A DNA stretch of 64,000 bases from NCBI GenBank assembly GCA_963773835.1, contig CAVZCQ010000002.1, positions 248,001 through 312,000 of the forward strand, given 5' to 3'. A program made the position numbers and the translations under genes. The stretch is from JOPF136 sp963773835 (GTDB lineage Bacteria; Acidobacteriota; Terriglobia; Acidiferrales; UBA7541). The notes under the pieces were generated by a model. The model was not told where the DNA came from and made no database searches. It was given only the letters and a program-made list of their open reading frames with translations. Positions 44,774 to 54,417 of the stretch are shown in pieces (positions within the stretch are counted from its first letter, which is position 1; each line of letters begins with the position of its first letter).

Positions 44774-45991
44774 TCACTCATAGCGCAGCGCCTCGATCGG
44801 ATCCAATAGCGAAGCCTTGCGCGCGGGGTAGTAGCCAAAAAACACGCCCACGGCCACGGAAAACGCCGCCGCAATCGCCACGGAGTCCAAAGACATCTTC
44901 ATGGGCCAGCTCAGCGTCTGCCCCACCAGGTACGTGCCGGCGATTCCGCAGAGCACTCCCGCGGCTCCGCCTACCAGGCTCAGCAGCACCGATTCGCCCA
45001 GGAATTGTAGCTGGATCGCCTCTTCCGTCGCCCCAACGGCCACACGCACTCCGATTTCCCTTGTCCGTTCGGTCACCGAGACCAGCATCACGTTCATGAT
45101 TCCGATTCCGCCCACGATCAGGGAAACGGAAGCAATGGCGATGAGCAGAACGGTCAGCGTCTTGCTCGCATCGAGCTGCGCCTGGATGATGTCTTCCGGA
45201 TTGCGGATGTTGAAATCATCCTCTTCTTCCGGGCGCAGGTGATGACGGTCGCGCAGCACCGCCGCCGCTTCCTGCCCCGCCATTTTCACCGCGTCCTGGG
45301 AAACTGCCGAGCAGAGAATGTCGTCCAGCCAGGTAATGCCCTTGATTTTTTTCATTGCCGTCGTGTAGGGCAGGATCACGATGTCATCCTGATCCTGTCC
45401 GGAAAGGGAAAGCCCTTTGGGCCGCAACGTGGCCACCACTTTGCACGGCAGCGAGCCCGCGCGGATCACACTTCCTACCGGATCCTCCACGCCGAACAAT
45501 TGTTCCCGCACCGTGCGCCCCAGCACGCAGACGTCCGCGGCGCGGTCCACGTCGTCCTGGGAAAACACCGCGCCCTGGTCCACGTACCACCGCGCGATGT
45601 CGAAATATTCCGGAGCAACGCCGCGGTACCGAGTGTGCCAGTTCTGATTGCCGTAGATCACCTGGATGGGGTCATCCACGTTGGGCGTCACACTTTTGAT
45701 CAGCGACACCTGGTTCTTGATGGCCACGGCATCGGCCACCACCAGCGTCTTGGTGTCGTGGGTTCCCGTGCGTATCCCGTTCACCGCGCGCCCCCCGGCT
45801 TCTATCCACACGAAGTTGTCGCCGAGATTGTTGAGTTGCTGCTCCACGCGCGCCTGTCCGGCTCTGCCAATGGCCACCACGCAAATGACTGCGGCGATCC
45901 CGATGGTGATCCCCAAAACGGTCAGGCTGCTCCGCAGTTTGTTCCGTAGCAGCGCCACGATTGCGGAATGGAAGAGCCCTGCGTGATTCAT
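44774..45991 (-). CDS. MacB-like ABC transporter permease
   Basis: A 405-residue permease without a fused ATPase domain. It has the MacB/FtsX fold: first membrane segment (LRNKLRSSLTVLGITIGIAA), a large periplasmic domain (about 45-280) and three C-terminal segments with the EIGVRVAVGATEEAIQLQFL coupling helix. ATG 45991 has GGAGGCGGC upstream. With the adaptor and ATPase it forms a tripartite exporter of unknown cargo (peptides, lipids or antibiotics are typical). Confidence 0.92.
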   Translation of the reverse strand: MNHAGLFHSAIVALLRNKLRSSLTVLGITIGIAAVICVVAIGRAGQARVEQQLNNLGDNFVWIEAGGRAVNGIRTGTHDTKTLVVADAVAIKNQVSLIKSVTPNVDDPIQVIYGNQNWHTRYRGVAPEYFDIARWYVDQGAVFSQDDVDRAADVCVLGRTVREQLFGVEDPVGSVIRAGSLPCKVVATLRPKGLSLSGQDQDDIVILPYTTAMKKIKGITWLDDILCSAVSQDAVKMAGQEAAAVLRDRHHLRPEEEDDFNIRNPEDIIQAQLDASKTLTVLLIAIASVSLIVGGIGIMNVMLVSVTERTREIGVRVAVGATEEAIQLQFLGESVLLSLVGGAAGVLCGIAGTYLVGQTLSWPMKMSLDSVAIAAAFSVAVGVFFGYYPARKASLLDPIEALRYE

Positions 45992-46125
45992 GCCGCCTCC
46001 ACAAAAATCATATCCCGGCGCGCAGGATTGCCAAAGGCAGGATGCGCGTGCCACGGCATCCGCCGACTCCCGCTGCGCCGCCGCGCCGACCAGCCGGAAA
46101 AAGACACAGGAGGGGTAAAGCCAGG

Positions 46126-46704
46126 CTAGCTCTCGTCCTTGCGAAGGCGATCCAGCAATCCGAACAGCGGCCAGGCCAGCAGCGCGGCCACCAGCGACGC
46201 CACCAGCACCCGCGCCGTCACGAGCGGAGCCGCCTGCGCCAGCAGCCAGCGCCGCGTGAACACGCACACCAGGTTATGCAGGTGGAAGAACGTGAAGGCC
46301 AGCACCATGCGGCTCACCGGATGTTCCACATCCAGCTTTGCCCCGATCGTTGAGGACAGATAGCCCACCAGCGTTTTGGCGATGCCGAACAGGCCGATCG
46401 GATTCGCTCCGCTCAGCCCGTCCTGCGCCATCCCAATCACCATGCCGAGCAGCAATCCGCGCGAGGGATTGCGCCGGCTCAACCCGAAATACAGTGTCAC
46501 GAGCAGCGGCAGTTCGATCAGGTCGCCCACCAGCTCGCCCTTCCACACGTGGGCCGGTACGAATGCCTGCAACACCAGCGCCAGAAAACTCGCCCCCACC
46601 ACGGCTCCGGTGTGGAATTTGTGCACCTCGAGCCGCGGCTCGGTCACCCCGCGTATTAGCAGCGGCGGCGCGGATGCGTTCTCGGCGATCTCGCTGGGAT
46701 TCAC
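46126..46704 (-). CDS. mreD: Rod shape-determining protein MreD
   Basis: A 192-residue polytopic membrane protein of the elongasome. GTG start overlaps the mreC stop (GTGA). Five or so membrane segments, with GLLLGMVIGMAQDGLSGANP (the family's conserved G...G..QD block), IGLFGIAKTLVGYLSSTIG and FTFFHLHNLVCVFTRRW. It is weakly conserved in general, so the identification rests on size, topology and position after mreC. Confidence 0.85.
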   Translation of the reverse strand: MNPSEIAENASAPPLLIRGVTEPRLEVHKFHTGAVVGASFLALVLQAFVPAHVWKGELVGDLIELPLLVTLYFGLSRRNPSRGLLLGMVIGMAQDGLSGANPIGLFGIAKTLVGYLSSTIGAKLDVEHPVSRMVLAFTFFHLHNLVCVFTRRWLLAQAAPLVTARVLVASLVAALLAWPLFGLLDRLRKDES

Positions 46705-47645
46705 GGCTTGTCCTTCGCGTTTGGACTGGTGACGGCCGCTTTTGTGGTTGCTGCCGCCGGCGGCTTCACCGCCGGGCCCGGCGAACCGGGGTTTGCCTCC
46801 GCAGCAGCCCCCGCTTGCGCCTCCCAATCCCATTGCCGGCGCGACATCAGGATGAGCACCTCTTCGAGCTGGTCGAGATGCGCCGCGGGACGCACCTGGA
46901 TTTGTTTGAACGGATTTCCCGGCTTCGCATCAACCACGGTCCCGAGCGGCAGGTCTTTCGGAAAAATGCGGTCCATGCCGGAAGTCAGCACGCGGTCGCC
47001 CGCCTTCACTTCCTGGTCGTTGCTCACGTAATCGAGCTGCAACAGCGGCCCGCCCGAACCCCTGGCGGCTCCCTGCGTCCGGGAATCAGCCAGCAGCGCT
47101 CCTGCGCCTCCGTTCTTGTCCGTCAGTAGGAGCACCTGCGAGGTGGTGGAATACACTTCCAGCACTTTCCCCACCACGCCCTGCGGGGTGATCACTCCCA
47201 TGTTCTGCTGCACGCCGTCCCGCTCTCCCCGGTCCAGATAGATGGCACGGGCCGTTCCGGCGTCTCCGCCGATCACGCGCGCCGCCAGCAGCGGGGCGTC
47301 CGCATGCGCATCACGGAACTGGAGCAGTGCTCCCAGCCGCCCTGCCTCGGCGGCGCGGCTTTCCAGCTCGCTCGTGCGCATCGTGAGTTCGCCCACCTGC
47401 GCCCTCAGCCGCTGGTTCTCGCGGTTCGCGCGGAACAGCCCGATGTATTCGCTCCATCCGCCGCGCACTCCGTCCAGCGCCCAGGACCCCGCGCGCTCCG
47501 CCGGCGTCAGTAGCTCGACCGCCCACACGCTGATCAGCCGCTTCTCATGCGGACGGCGCACCTGCACGGCCAGCAGCAGGATCTGGAAGACAAGGGTAAC
47601 GGCGAGCAGCACGTACGGCCGGCGGCGAGTGGCGATCTCAAACAT
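46701..47645 (-). CDS. mreC: Rod shape-determining protein MreC
   Basis: A 314-residue single-pass protein that links MreB to the wall enzymes. Membrane segment (YVLLAVTLVFQILLLAVQV), coiled coil (about 75-105: ANRENQRLRAQVGELTMRTS), and two beta domains with VIGGDAGTARAIYLDRGERD, GVITPQGVVGKVLEVY and GDRVLTSGMDRIFPKDLPLG. The C-terminus carries an Ala/Pro/Lys-rich extension. Confidence 0.93.
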   Translation of the reverse strand: MFEIATRRRPYVLLAVTLVFQILLLAVQVRRPHEKRLISVWAVELLTPAERAGSWALDGVRGGWSEYIGLFRANRENQRLRAQVGELTMRTSELESRAAEAGRLGALLQFRDAHADAPLLAARVIGGDAGTARAIYLDRGERDGVQQNMGVITPQGVVGKVLEVYSTTSQVLLLTDKNGGAGALLADSRTQGAARGSGGPLLQLDYVSNDQEVKAGDRVLTSGMDRIFPKDLPLGTVVDAKPGNPFKQIQVRPAAHLDQLEEVLILMSRRQWDWEAQAGAAAEANPGSPGPAVKPPAAATTKAAVTSPNAKDKP

Positions 47646-47743
47646 TTCGTTCTAGGTGGCGCCCCGATTCATCGGGGTGCTTCGGGCCCCATGGCAACGC
47701 TGCTCTCGTTTGCGGCGCGCCGGGCGGCCGCCGGGCGCTAGCC

Positions 47744-48784
47744 TCAGTCGATGCACACCTGACGCAGCAAATGGAAATCGCTGAGCATCTTCCCCGTGCC
47801 CAGCACCACCGATGCCAGAGGATCGTCCGCAATGGCCACCGGCAGCCCCGTCTCCTCCCGGATCCGTTTGTCCAGGTTTTTCAGCAGCGCCCCGCCGCCG
47901 GTCAGCACGATGCCTCGATCGCTGATGTCCGCAGAGAGTTCTGGCGGAGTGCGCTCCAGCGCCACGCGCACCGCGTTCAGGATGGTGGCCACGCAGTCCG
48001 AAAGCGCCTCGCGCATCTCGCTGTCGTCCACCGTCACCGTCCGCGGCACACCCTCGATCAGGTTGCGTCCCTTCACTTCCATCGTGAGCGGCTTTTCCAG
48101 CGGGTAGGCGGACCCGATCTCCATTTTGATCTGTTCGGCCGTACGTTCGCCCACCAGCAGGTTGTACTTCCGCTTCAGGAAGTGCATCACCGCCTCGTCC
48201 ATTTCGTTTCCGGCCACGCGCACCGAGCGGGAGTACACGATGCCGCTCATGGAAATCACGGCGATGTCCGTCGTTCCCCCGCCGATGTCCACCACCATGT
48301 TCCCGCTGGGCTCCTCGATGGGCAGTCCGGCGCCAATCGATGCGGCCATGGCCTGCTCCACCAGGAAGACTTCGCTGGCCCGTGCCCGGTAGGCGGAGTC
48401 CTGCACCGCGCGCTTTTCCACCGGCGTGATTTCGCTCGGCACCCCGATCACGATCCGCGGGTGCACCAGCAGGCGCCGGTTGTGCGCCTTCTGGATGAAG
48501 TACGTCAGCATCTTTTCGGTGACCTTGAAGTCGGCGATCACGCCGTCCTTCATCGGCTTGATGGCCACCACGTTGCCCGGCGTCCGCCCGAGCATCTCCT
48601 TCGCCTCGCGGCCCACTGCCACCACTTCTCCCGTGTTCTTGTTGATCGCAACGATGGAAGGTTCGTTTACGACGATCCCCTTGCCGCGTGCGTACACCAG
48701 TGTGTTCGCCGTTCCCAGATCGATGGCCAGATCCGAGGAAAACATGCTGAACAACGACCGCATTCCGTAGCCGTTCTTGCTCAT
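47744..48784 (-). CDS. mreB: Rod shape-determining actin homologue MreB
   Basis: A 346-residue bacterial actin that orients wall synthesis. Phosphate-1 AIDLGTANTLVYARGKGIVV, VAIKPMKDGVIADFKVTEKM, VDIGGGTTDIAVISMSGIV and the C-terminal RGIVLTGGGALLKNLDKRI are all typical. Heads the mreBCD genes. Confidence 0.97.
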   Translation of the reverse strand: MSKNGYGMRSLFSMFSSDLAIDLGTANTLVYARGKGIVVNEPSIVAINKNTGEVVAVGREAKEMLGRTPGNVVAIKPMKDGVIADFKVTEKMLTYFIQKAHNRRLLVHPRIVIGVPSEITPVEKRAVQDSAYRARASEVFLVEQAMAASIGAGLPIEEPSGNMVVDIGGGTTDIAVISMSGIVYSRSVRVAGNEMDEAVMHFLKRKYNLLVGERTAEQIKMEIGSAYPLEKPLTMEVKGRNLIEGVPRTVTVDDSEMREALSDCVATILNAVRVALERTPPELSADISDRGIVLTGGGALLKNLDKRIREETGLPVAIADDPLASVVLGTGKMLSDFHLLRQVCID

Positions 48785-48861
48785 CCTCTCCCTCTTGCCG
48801 GGTGGCGCAGTCTTTCAATCTCTGTTTGCGCGTCCCGCCTGGGCTGGGCGCAAAGTCCTTG

Positions 48862-50145
48862 TTACGGTACCACGATCGAAATCGTCTTTGTCGCTGTGCC
48901 CCCGCGCCGGTTCTGTCCCACGATCACCAGCGTCTGGCTGCCTCGCGCCATCGGGGGCGTGAAATACAGGAAGTGCCCGTCCTTGTCGATCTGCGCCACC
49001 GACTGCCCGTTGATCATCAGCGCCGCTCCCGGCTCCGTCACTCCCCGGATTTCCACCACCGCGCCGTGCAATTGCGTGCTTTCCACTTCCAGCATCATCT
49101 GCTGCTGCTTCCCCTGCGCCGCCAGCGTGAACTTGAACACGTCGCTGGGCTCGCTCGTCCGGTTCTGCGCGTCCGTCGCCACCACCTCCCAGAAATAATC
49201 TCCAGGGTCCAGACCCGTCACTTCCGCCGACGGCCCATTCGACCTCTTCTCCGCCACGATCCGCGAGAACATCGAGGTGCTGCTCACCCGCAGCGTGTAA
49301 CGCACCGCCTCCGCCACGGGCTTCCACTCGAACCGCACCGGCGTGCGCGCCGGGTCCGCCACGATGATGGGCTGCAGGTTGCCTGGATACACCAGTTCCG
49401 GCGGCGAAAGGACCTGCGACTTCGTCACCGGCCCGCCGGGCGTGAACGTGGCGCGCTCGTAGCGGCCCAGTTCGACCCGCTCCTGGCCTCGCTGCAGTTC
49501 CGCCTGGCCGGCCGAAACGGTGATTTCGTTCTGCTTGCTCTCCGGATTGCTGCTCACCGAAGCGCGGCTGTTCTGCTGGATGCTGGCTACGGACTGGTCG
49601 GCCGGGAAGCGCACTTCCGCGTGCGATCCGCTCTGCTCCCATCCCGCGGTGGAAAGATCCAGCGCGCCGCTCGTGATAGCCACCCCCACTCGCGTGGGCC
49701 GATCCGGCCCCACCGTGTTCTCCTCCACCAGAATCAACGTGTCGTTTTTCACCGTGTACGTCGTGCCGTCCGCAAACGTCAGCCGCGCCACCCCGTCCGG
49801 GCCCGTTTGGATCAGGTCCCCTTTGTCCAGCGACATCCGGTAGTCGGCAGGCGCCCACTGCGTCGTGTTCACTTTCTTCACCTGCACTTTTCCGTCCAGG
49901 TTCACAAATCGCGCCTGCGTCAGCAGCGGCGTCGCCGGCCCGCTTGCGCCCCCGCTCCAAATCTTCGTGGCCCTCTGCACCCATGTGTTCAGGCGGTCGG
50001 GAACGAAGATATAAAGCGTGCAGAATACGATGGCCAGTATCGCCAGCGTCAGCAGGAGTACGGTCTTATACGTGACCGTCGTCCAGTAGATCTCCACTGG
50101 CCGAATTTTCGGCTTCTGCGGCTCCAGTTGTCTTGGTTCGGTCAC
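48862..50145 (-). CDS. Membrane-anchored FecR-domain protein
   Basis: A 427-residue protein: cytoplasmic N-terminus of about 25 residues, one membrane segment (TVLLLTLAILAIVFCTLYIF), a FecR domain (about 80-240: MSLDKGDLIQTGPDGVARLT, FADGTTYTVKNDTLILVEEN), then two beta-sandwich modules, FN3-like (RFEWKPVAEAVRYTLRVSST) and Ig-like (VVEIRGVTEPGAALMINGQS). GTG start. Just upstream of mreB on the same strand, it may be an envelope factor tied to wall growth; that is inferred from position. Confidence 0.78.
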   Translation of the reverse strand: MTEPRQLEPQKPKIRPVEIYWTTVTYKTVLLLTLAILAIVFCTLYIFVPDRLNTWVQRATKIWSGGASGPATPLLTQARFVNLDGKVQVKKVNTTQWAPADYRMSLDKGDLIQTGPDGVARLTFADGTTYTVKNDTLILVEENTVGPDRPTRVGVAITSGALDLSTAGWEQSGSHAEVRFPADQSVASIQQNSRASVSSNPESKQNEITVSAGQAELQRGQERVELGRYERATFTPGGPVTKSQVLSPPELVYPGNLQPIIVADPARTPVRFEWKPVAEAVRYTLRVSSTSMFSRIVAEKRSNGPSAEVTGLDPGDYFWEVVATDAQNRTSEPSDVFKFTLAAQGKQQQMMLEVESTQLHGAVVEIRGVTEPGAALMINGQSVAQIDKDGHFLYFTPPMARGSQTLVIVGQNRRGGTATKTISIVVP

Positions 50146-50312
50146 GCTACACTCGCGCAGTTTCGCATCCTATACCATAGCCCGCGAATGCCCCGCAATC
50201 AAACCGCATCGTGCCTAAACCGCCAGCCTGTCCCGTCAAATTTCCACCACACCCAGCGCACGGAGGCGGGCCGGAGCTTGCGCGCTCAACTTTTGCGGTA
50301 AGATGAAACCAC

Positions 50313-50389
50313 GGGGCCGTAGCTCAACTGGATAGAGCGAGAGTTTCCTAAACTCTAGGTTGGCGGTTCAAGTCCGCCCGGTCCCGCCA
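50313..50389 (+). tRNA. tRNA-Arg (anticodon CCT)
   Basis: A 77-nt cloverleaf: acceptor GGGGCCG pairs with CGGTCCC (one G-U), discriminator G, and the CCA end is encoded. The anticodon stem AGAGT/ACTCT closes loop TTCCTAA with anticodon CCT (reads AGG), and the T arm is GGCGG TTCAAGT CCGCC. Confidence 0.95.
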
Positions 50390-50473
50390 TCCTTCCCGGG
50401 CGCAGCGTGGATCTGCCTCGCTTGTCTGCATTGCGCGACGGCACTGCGCGGCATGCCGGGCGCCGGCGGAAAC

Positions 50474-50498
50474 AAAAAAGCCCTCCCGCGGGAGGGCT
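50474..50498 (-). terminator. Factor-independent terminator of the PEP-CTERM-like gene
   Basis: On the minus strand AGCCCTCCCGCGGGAGGGCT is a perfect 20-base palindrome followed by a run of T. It lies 38 bp after the stop of the 50537 gene. Confidence 0.9.
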
Positions 50499-50536
50499 TG
50501 TTCCGATCGAATGCGTTCGAAGTGGATTCCGAACGA

Positions 50537-51100
50537 TCAGGCGTAGCGCCGGACCCCGCACACCCCCAGCATCGCCATGCCCGCGAGAAGCAAAACCAGC
50601 GTGCTCGGATCATACGTGGGTACCTGGGCATCCAGGGGCGGCAAATCCGAGCTAACCACGCCGTTCTCAGCGATAAAGAAGGCCGAATAGTTCGGCACGG
50701 ACGTGTAGAGCTCTACGGTCGCCATCGTGTTCAGAACGAGCGTCCCGGCTGCCGCACAGGTGTCACCAGTCAGGGATCCATCCGTGCTCGAGCACGCGAT
50801 GGTCTGGCCAGCCAAAAAGCTATTGACCATGAACGTCAAAGTCAGTTCGGTGATCGGCGCGCCCGTCTCGTTGAGAAAAAGCATACAGCCTTGGTCGCCT
50901 TGCAGCGCCGCGGGCACTCCGTTCTGCGTACAACTGCCCCAGCTCACCTCGTAATTCAGCCCCGGCGTTTGAATCAGGTAGAAAGTCCCCACCAGCGGCG
51001 GTGACGGGTCAAAGATGATGCTGATATCATCGGCCCATGCGGGCGCGGCCATCGCCATCAGTAACAGGGGCAGGACCAAAAATCGAAACATCTTCGTCAT
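50537..51100 (-). CDS. Secreted surface protein with PEP-CTERM-like C-terminus
   Basis: A 187-residue exported protein: signal peptide (FRFLVLPLLLMAMAAPAWA), a beta-rich middle with three Cys pairs, and a C-terminal sorting-signal-like tail, YDPSTLVLLLAGMAMLGVCG then RR. This has the layout of PEP-CTERM signals (motif, hydrophobic segment, Arg pair) but with DPS in place of PEP. ATG has GGAGAG upstream. Function of the mature domain is unknown. Confidence 0.65.
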   Translation of the reverse strand: MTKMFRFLVLPLLLMAMAAPAWADDISIIFDPSPPLVGTFYLIQTPGLNYEVSWGSCTQNGVPAALQGDQGCMLFLNETGAPITELTLTFMVNSFLAGQTIACSSTDGSLTGDTCAAAGTLVLNTMATVELYTSVPNYSAFFIAENGVVSSDLPPLDAQVPTYDPSTLVLLLAGMAMLGVCGVRRYA

Positions 51101-51384
51101 GAACTCTCCAAGCACGTCACCGATATCTGCCCATGATAAGCCGCATCGCGTAGGAGTCAAGGCTAAAATGCGGTACCAGTACTCTCATTTTTCAACGACT
51201 TACAGGCAATCCCGGGGTGGTTACTAGATCCCTAATTCCTGCCAGCAAAGTCCGAAAACCTGCTCAATAATGGAAGCTGAGTACCAACATTTCGCCCGCG
51301 ACCCCACCCGGTTGCCACGACCCAACTCTCCCCGGCCGATCCATCCTGTTCAAAACCTGTGCATGCTTCTGCTTCAGCCGCGGA
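51101..51384. other. Intergenic region without recognised content
   Basis: 284 bp between the kinase stop and the PEP-CTERM-like gene start. It probably holds the promoter of the latter; no confident boxes seen. Confidence 0.4.
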
Positions 51385-54300
51385 TCACTGCAGCTTCGCA
51401 GCGGCTGCTTTGGCTTCCTTCAGAATGGGAATGTCTGCATCCGCGCTTTTCCACACGGCGAAGAAATCGTCGTAGGCTTTTCGCGCCGCGCCGGTGTCGC
51501 CGGCCAGAGTCCACGCGCGCGCCAGTTGCAGGTGTGCGAGCGCACCCAGAGGAAAATTCAGCAGCAGGCCGCGGTGGTCATTGAACTTCTGAAACTCCAC
51601 GGCGGCCTCCTGGCCCTGTCCCTTTTTCAAGTACGCCAGGCCCCGCACATAGACCGGATACATGGTCCCGCACTCGAATTGCGCGGGCTGGCCCAGTTCG
51701 TAATTCGACGCCGATTGCAGCAGGTCCAGCGCCTTCTGCGGATTCCCGCGGTCCACCTCAATGGCTCCCCGAATCGTCGGCAGCCAGTAACCCTGGATCA
51801 TCGTGTCCAGCGGCGACTCGCGGTCGATTTTGTCGGCCAGTTTTTCAGCCCCCGCCGGATCTCCGGCGCGCGCATAGCTGAGCGCCGTCACAATGTCCAC
51901 GTCGCGGCTCTCCGTCAAACTCAGGGCTTGCCCCACAGCCTTGCGGGCCTCGACTGCGTTCCCAAACTCCGCCTCGCGAAGCGCTTCATTTGCGCGCCAC
52001 ATCGCCGCGGTCTCCCGCGCGTCGGCACGCGTGGCCGAATCCACGGCGCGCTGCGAATATTCGCGCGCTTTCCCCAGGTGCCCGAAGTACGCTTCGGTAT
52101 CCGACTGTGCGGACAACATCAAGTCTTCGACTCCCGGTTTCCCCGAGGCCCAGTTCACCTGCTCCTGCATCCCCGCCGGATCGTTCTGGATAAAGGCCAG
52201 CGCGTAGCGCCCCAGCCGCAGGGTCGGTCCATCCAGCTTCCGCTGCTGTGTCTCCTCCACAGCCGTCTTGGTGTCCTCGAACCGGTTCAGCGGAAGCAAG
52301 GCTCCGATCAGGTTCGAGTAGCCCGCGGCGCTGTTGGGCGTGATCCGCAGCGAGGCGCGCGTCTCTTCTATGGCCTTCTCGTACTGCCCCAGCACAATGT
52401 AGTTGCGCCCCAGGTTGCCGTGCGCCGCATAGTCGCCCGGATAATCCAGCAGCCACTGCGAGTAGCTCCGGTCGGCTTTCTCGATCTCTCCGGTAACCAC
52501 CGTGAAGTACAGCGTCTCGATGTAATACCGTTCGCGCTCGCTCACCCGGTCGCGCAGCTCGTAGGCACGCTTGTAGTCCGTGATTCCCAGGCTCGTTTGA
52601 GCCAGGTTCATGTACACGGAGCCGAGCGAGGCGTAAGCCCGCGCGAAGTTCGGGTCCAGCTCCAGCGCGCGCTTGTAATACGGCAGCGCGGCCGGCTCGC
52701 CCTTCTCCCGCGACATCTGCCGCCCCTCCGTAAACGCCTTCAGCGCCTCCAGCGACGACGTGGTCGCCTGGTCCAGCGGCTTATTGAATTTTTCCACCGA
52801 GGCCAGCGATTCGCCCAGCTTCTCGCGCAACTGGTTCCCGGCGTCGCCCAGCGCTTTCAGTACCCGGTCGCGGTTCTCCGCTTCCGCTTCCGAGCTGGCG
52901 ATCGTGTCGCCGCTGTGGCAGTCCACCGCTTTCAGCCCGATCAGGTAGCGGCTCCCGATGCTTACGATCGATCCGGTCAGCATCGCCTTGCTGTTGCTTC
53001 GCTGGCAGATTTCCCGCGCCACGTCGCGCGTAATCTTCTCGCTCGGCGGCCGGTTCATCAGCTTGAGCGTCTGATTGACCCTCGAATCCGACAGCACGTT
53101 CAGAAACGGCGATTGTTCCAGCTGGATCGCCAGCGCCTGCTTCAGAGTGTCGTCGAATACCGTGTCCTGCGTCGAGTTGGCGAAGTCCGCCAGCACCACG
53201 GTGTCGCGGTCCGAAAGCTTCACCGTCGGCCGCATTTTCCAGTACACACCCGCGGCGATCGCGGCCAGCACCAGCAGCGCGGCAGGCACCACCATCTTCC
53301 ATGGAATCTTTCTCGGCCGTGCTTCCGCTGCCGGTTGCACGGCGGAAGGGGCCACAGCAACGGCCTGCGCACCCGTCGATGCCGCGGCAGCCACCTGCGA
53401 GCCCGATGGTGACGCAGCGGCGGGCTGCACCGCCGCAGGCGCTGCGGCGGCCGCCGGCGCCCCGGAGCTGCGCTCCGCTGAAGGCGTGCTCACCGCGCTC
53501 GGTGCTGGCGCCACGGCCACCTCGCCGGAATAGCCGCCGCCCACGGCGTGGTGTTTCGAGTCCGTGTCGCGCTTCAGCCGCTTGAGCTCCGCCCGCATTT
53601 CCGAGGCGTGCTGGTAGCGCAGGTCCGTGTCCTTCTCCAGCGCGCGATTGATGATGCGTTCCAGGTCCGGCGGAAGGTCCGGATTCAGCCGCACCAGCGG
53701 CACCGGCGCGCGCGTCAGAATGTCCGAAAACACCACCGCGCTCGAGTCCCCCCGAAACGGCAACACCCCTGCCGTCATTTCGTACAGCACCACGCCGAAC
53801 GAAAACAGGTCGCTTCGCGCGTCCAGTTGCCTTCCGCGCACCTGCTCCGGCGACATGTACGACACGGTGCCCACTGCCGTTCCCGGGCTGGTCAGGTGTT
53901 CGCGGTCCACGGTCATGGTCAGATCGGAAATTTCACCCTCGGCGCGCGTGGTGACTTTCGCCAGGCCGAAGTCCAGGATTTTTGCGTGTCCACGCTTGGT
54001 GATGAAGATGTTCGCCGGTTTGATATCCCGGTGGACGATGCCCTGTGCGTGCGCTGCGTCGAGCGCGTCGGCCACATCAATGGCGATTTCCACGATGCGA
54101 TCCACCGACATCTGCCCGGCCACCATCAGCTCCTTCAGCGATTGGCCGTCCAGGTACTCCATGGCGATGAAGCGTTGGCCGCGGTCCTCGCCAATCTCGT
54201 AAATCGTGCAGATGTTGGGGTGGTTCAGGGCAGAAGCGGAGCGCGCCTCGCGGCGGAATCGTTCCAGGGCGACGGGGTCGCGGGCCAGATCTTCGGGCAG

Positions 54301-54417
54301 GAACTTCAGCGCTACAAACCGGCCCAGGTCCGTATCCTCGGCCTTATAGACCACACCCATTCCACCGCCGCCGAGTTTGTCGACGATGCGATAGCGGGAA
54401 AACGTTTGGCCGATCAT
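51385..54417 (-). CDS. Hanks-type Ser/Thr protein kinase with TPR sensor/effector domain
   Basis: A 1010-residue membrane kinase. The kinase domain (1-280) has GGGGMGVVYKAED, Lys in VALKFLPED, catalytic HRDIKPANI (Asp about 131), DFGLAKV and SYMSPEQVRGRQ, so it is active by motif. An Ala/Ser/Pro-rich linker (about 300-365), one membrane segment (VVPAALLVLAAIAAGVYW) and a long extracytoplasmic part follow, with an N-terminal TolB-like portion (VVLADFANSTQDTVFDDTLK) and many TPRs (YYKRALELDPNFARAYASLG). This build is abundant in Acidobacteriota. Confidence 0.92.
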   Translation of the reverse strand: MIGQTFSRYRIVDKLGGGGMGVVYKAEDTDLGRFVALKFLPEDLARDPVALERFRREARSASALNHPNICTIYEIGEDRGQRFIAMEYLDGQSLKELMVAGQMSVDRIVEIAIDVADALDAAHAQGIVHRDIKPANIFITKRGHAKILDFGLAKVTTRAEGEISDLTMTVDREHLTSPGTAVGTVSYMSPEQVRGRQLDARSDLFSFGVVLYEMTAGVLPFRGDSSAVVFSDILTRAPVPLVRLNPDLPPDLERIINRALEKDTDLRYQHASEMRAELKRLKRDTDSKHHAVGGGYSGEVAVAPAPSAVSTPSAERSSGAPAAAAAPAAVQPAAASPSGSQVAAAASTGAQAVAVAPSAVQPAAEARPRKIPWKMVVPAALLVLAAIAAGVYWKMRPTVKLSDRDTVVLADFANSTQDTVFDDTLKQALAIQLEQSPFLNVLSDSRVNQTLKLMNRPPSEKITRDVAREICQRSNSKAMLTGSIVSIGSRYLIGLKAVDCHSGDTIASSEAEAENRDRVLKALGDAGNQLREKLGESLASVEKFNKPLDQATTSSLEALKAFTEGRQMSREKGEPAALPYYKRALELDPNFARAYASLGSVYMNLAQTSLGITDYKRAYELRDRVSERERYYIETLYFTVVTGEIEKADRSYSQWLLDYPGDYAAHGNLGRNYIVLGQYEKAIEETRASLRITPNSAAGYSNLIGALLPLNRFEDTKTAVEETQQRKLDGPTLRLGRYALAFIQNDPAGMQEQVNWASGKPGVEDLMLSAQSDTEAYFGHLGKAREYSQRAVDSATRADARETAAMWRANEALREAEFGNAVEARKAVGQALSLTESRDVDIVTALSYARAGDPAGAEKLADKIDRESPLDTMIQGYWLPTIRGAIEVDRGNPQKALDLLQSASNYELGQPAQFECGTMYPVYVRGLAYLKKGQGQEAAVEFQKFNDHRGLLLNFPLGALAHLQLARAWTLAGDTGAARKAYDDFFAVWKSADADIPILKEAKAAAAKLQ

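Noticed and set aside
50260..50312. Promoter of tRNA-Arg
   Set aside because: TTGCGC and TAAGAT are present but only 15 bp apart, too weak to call.
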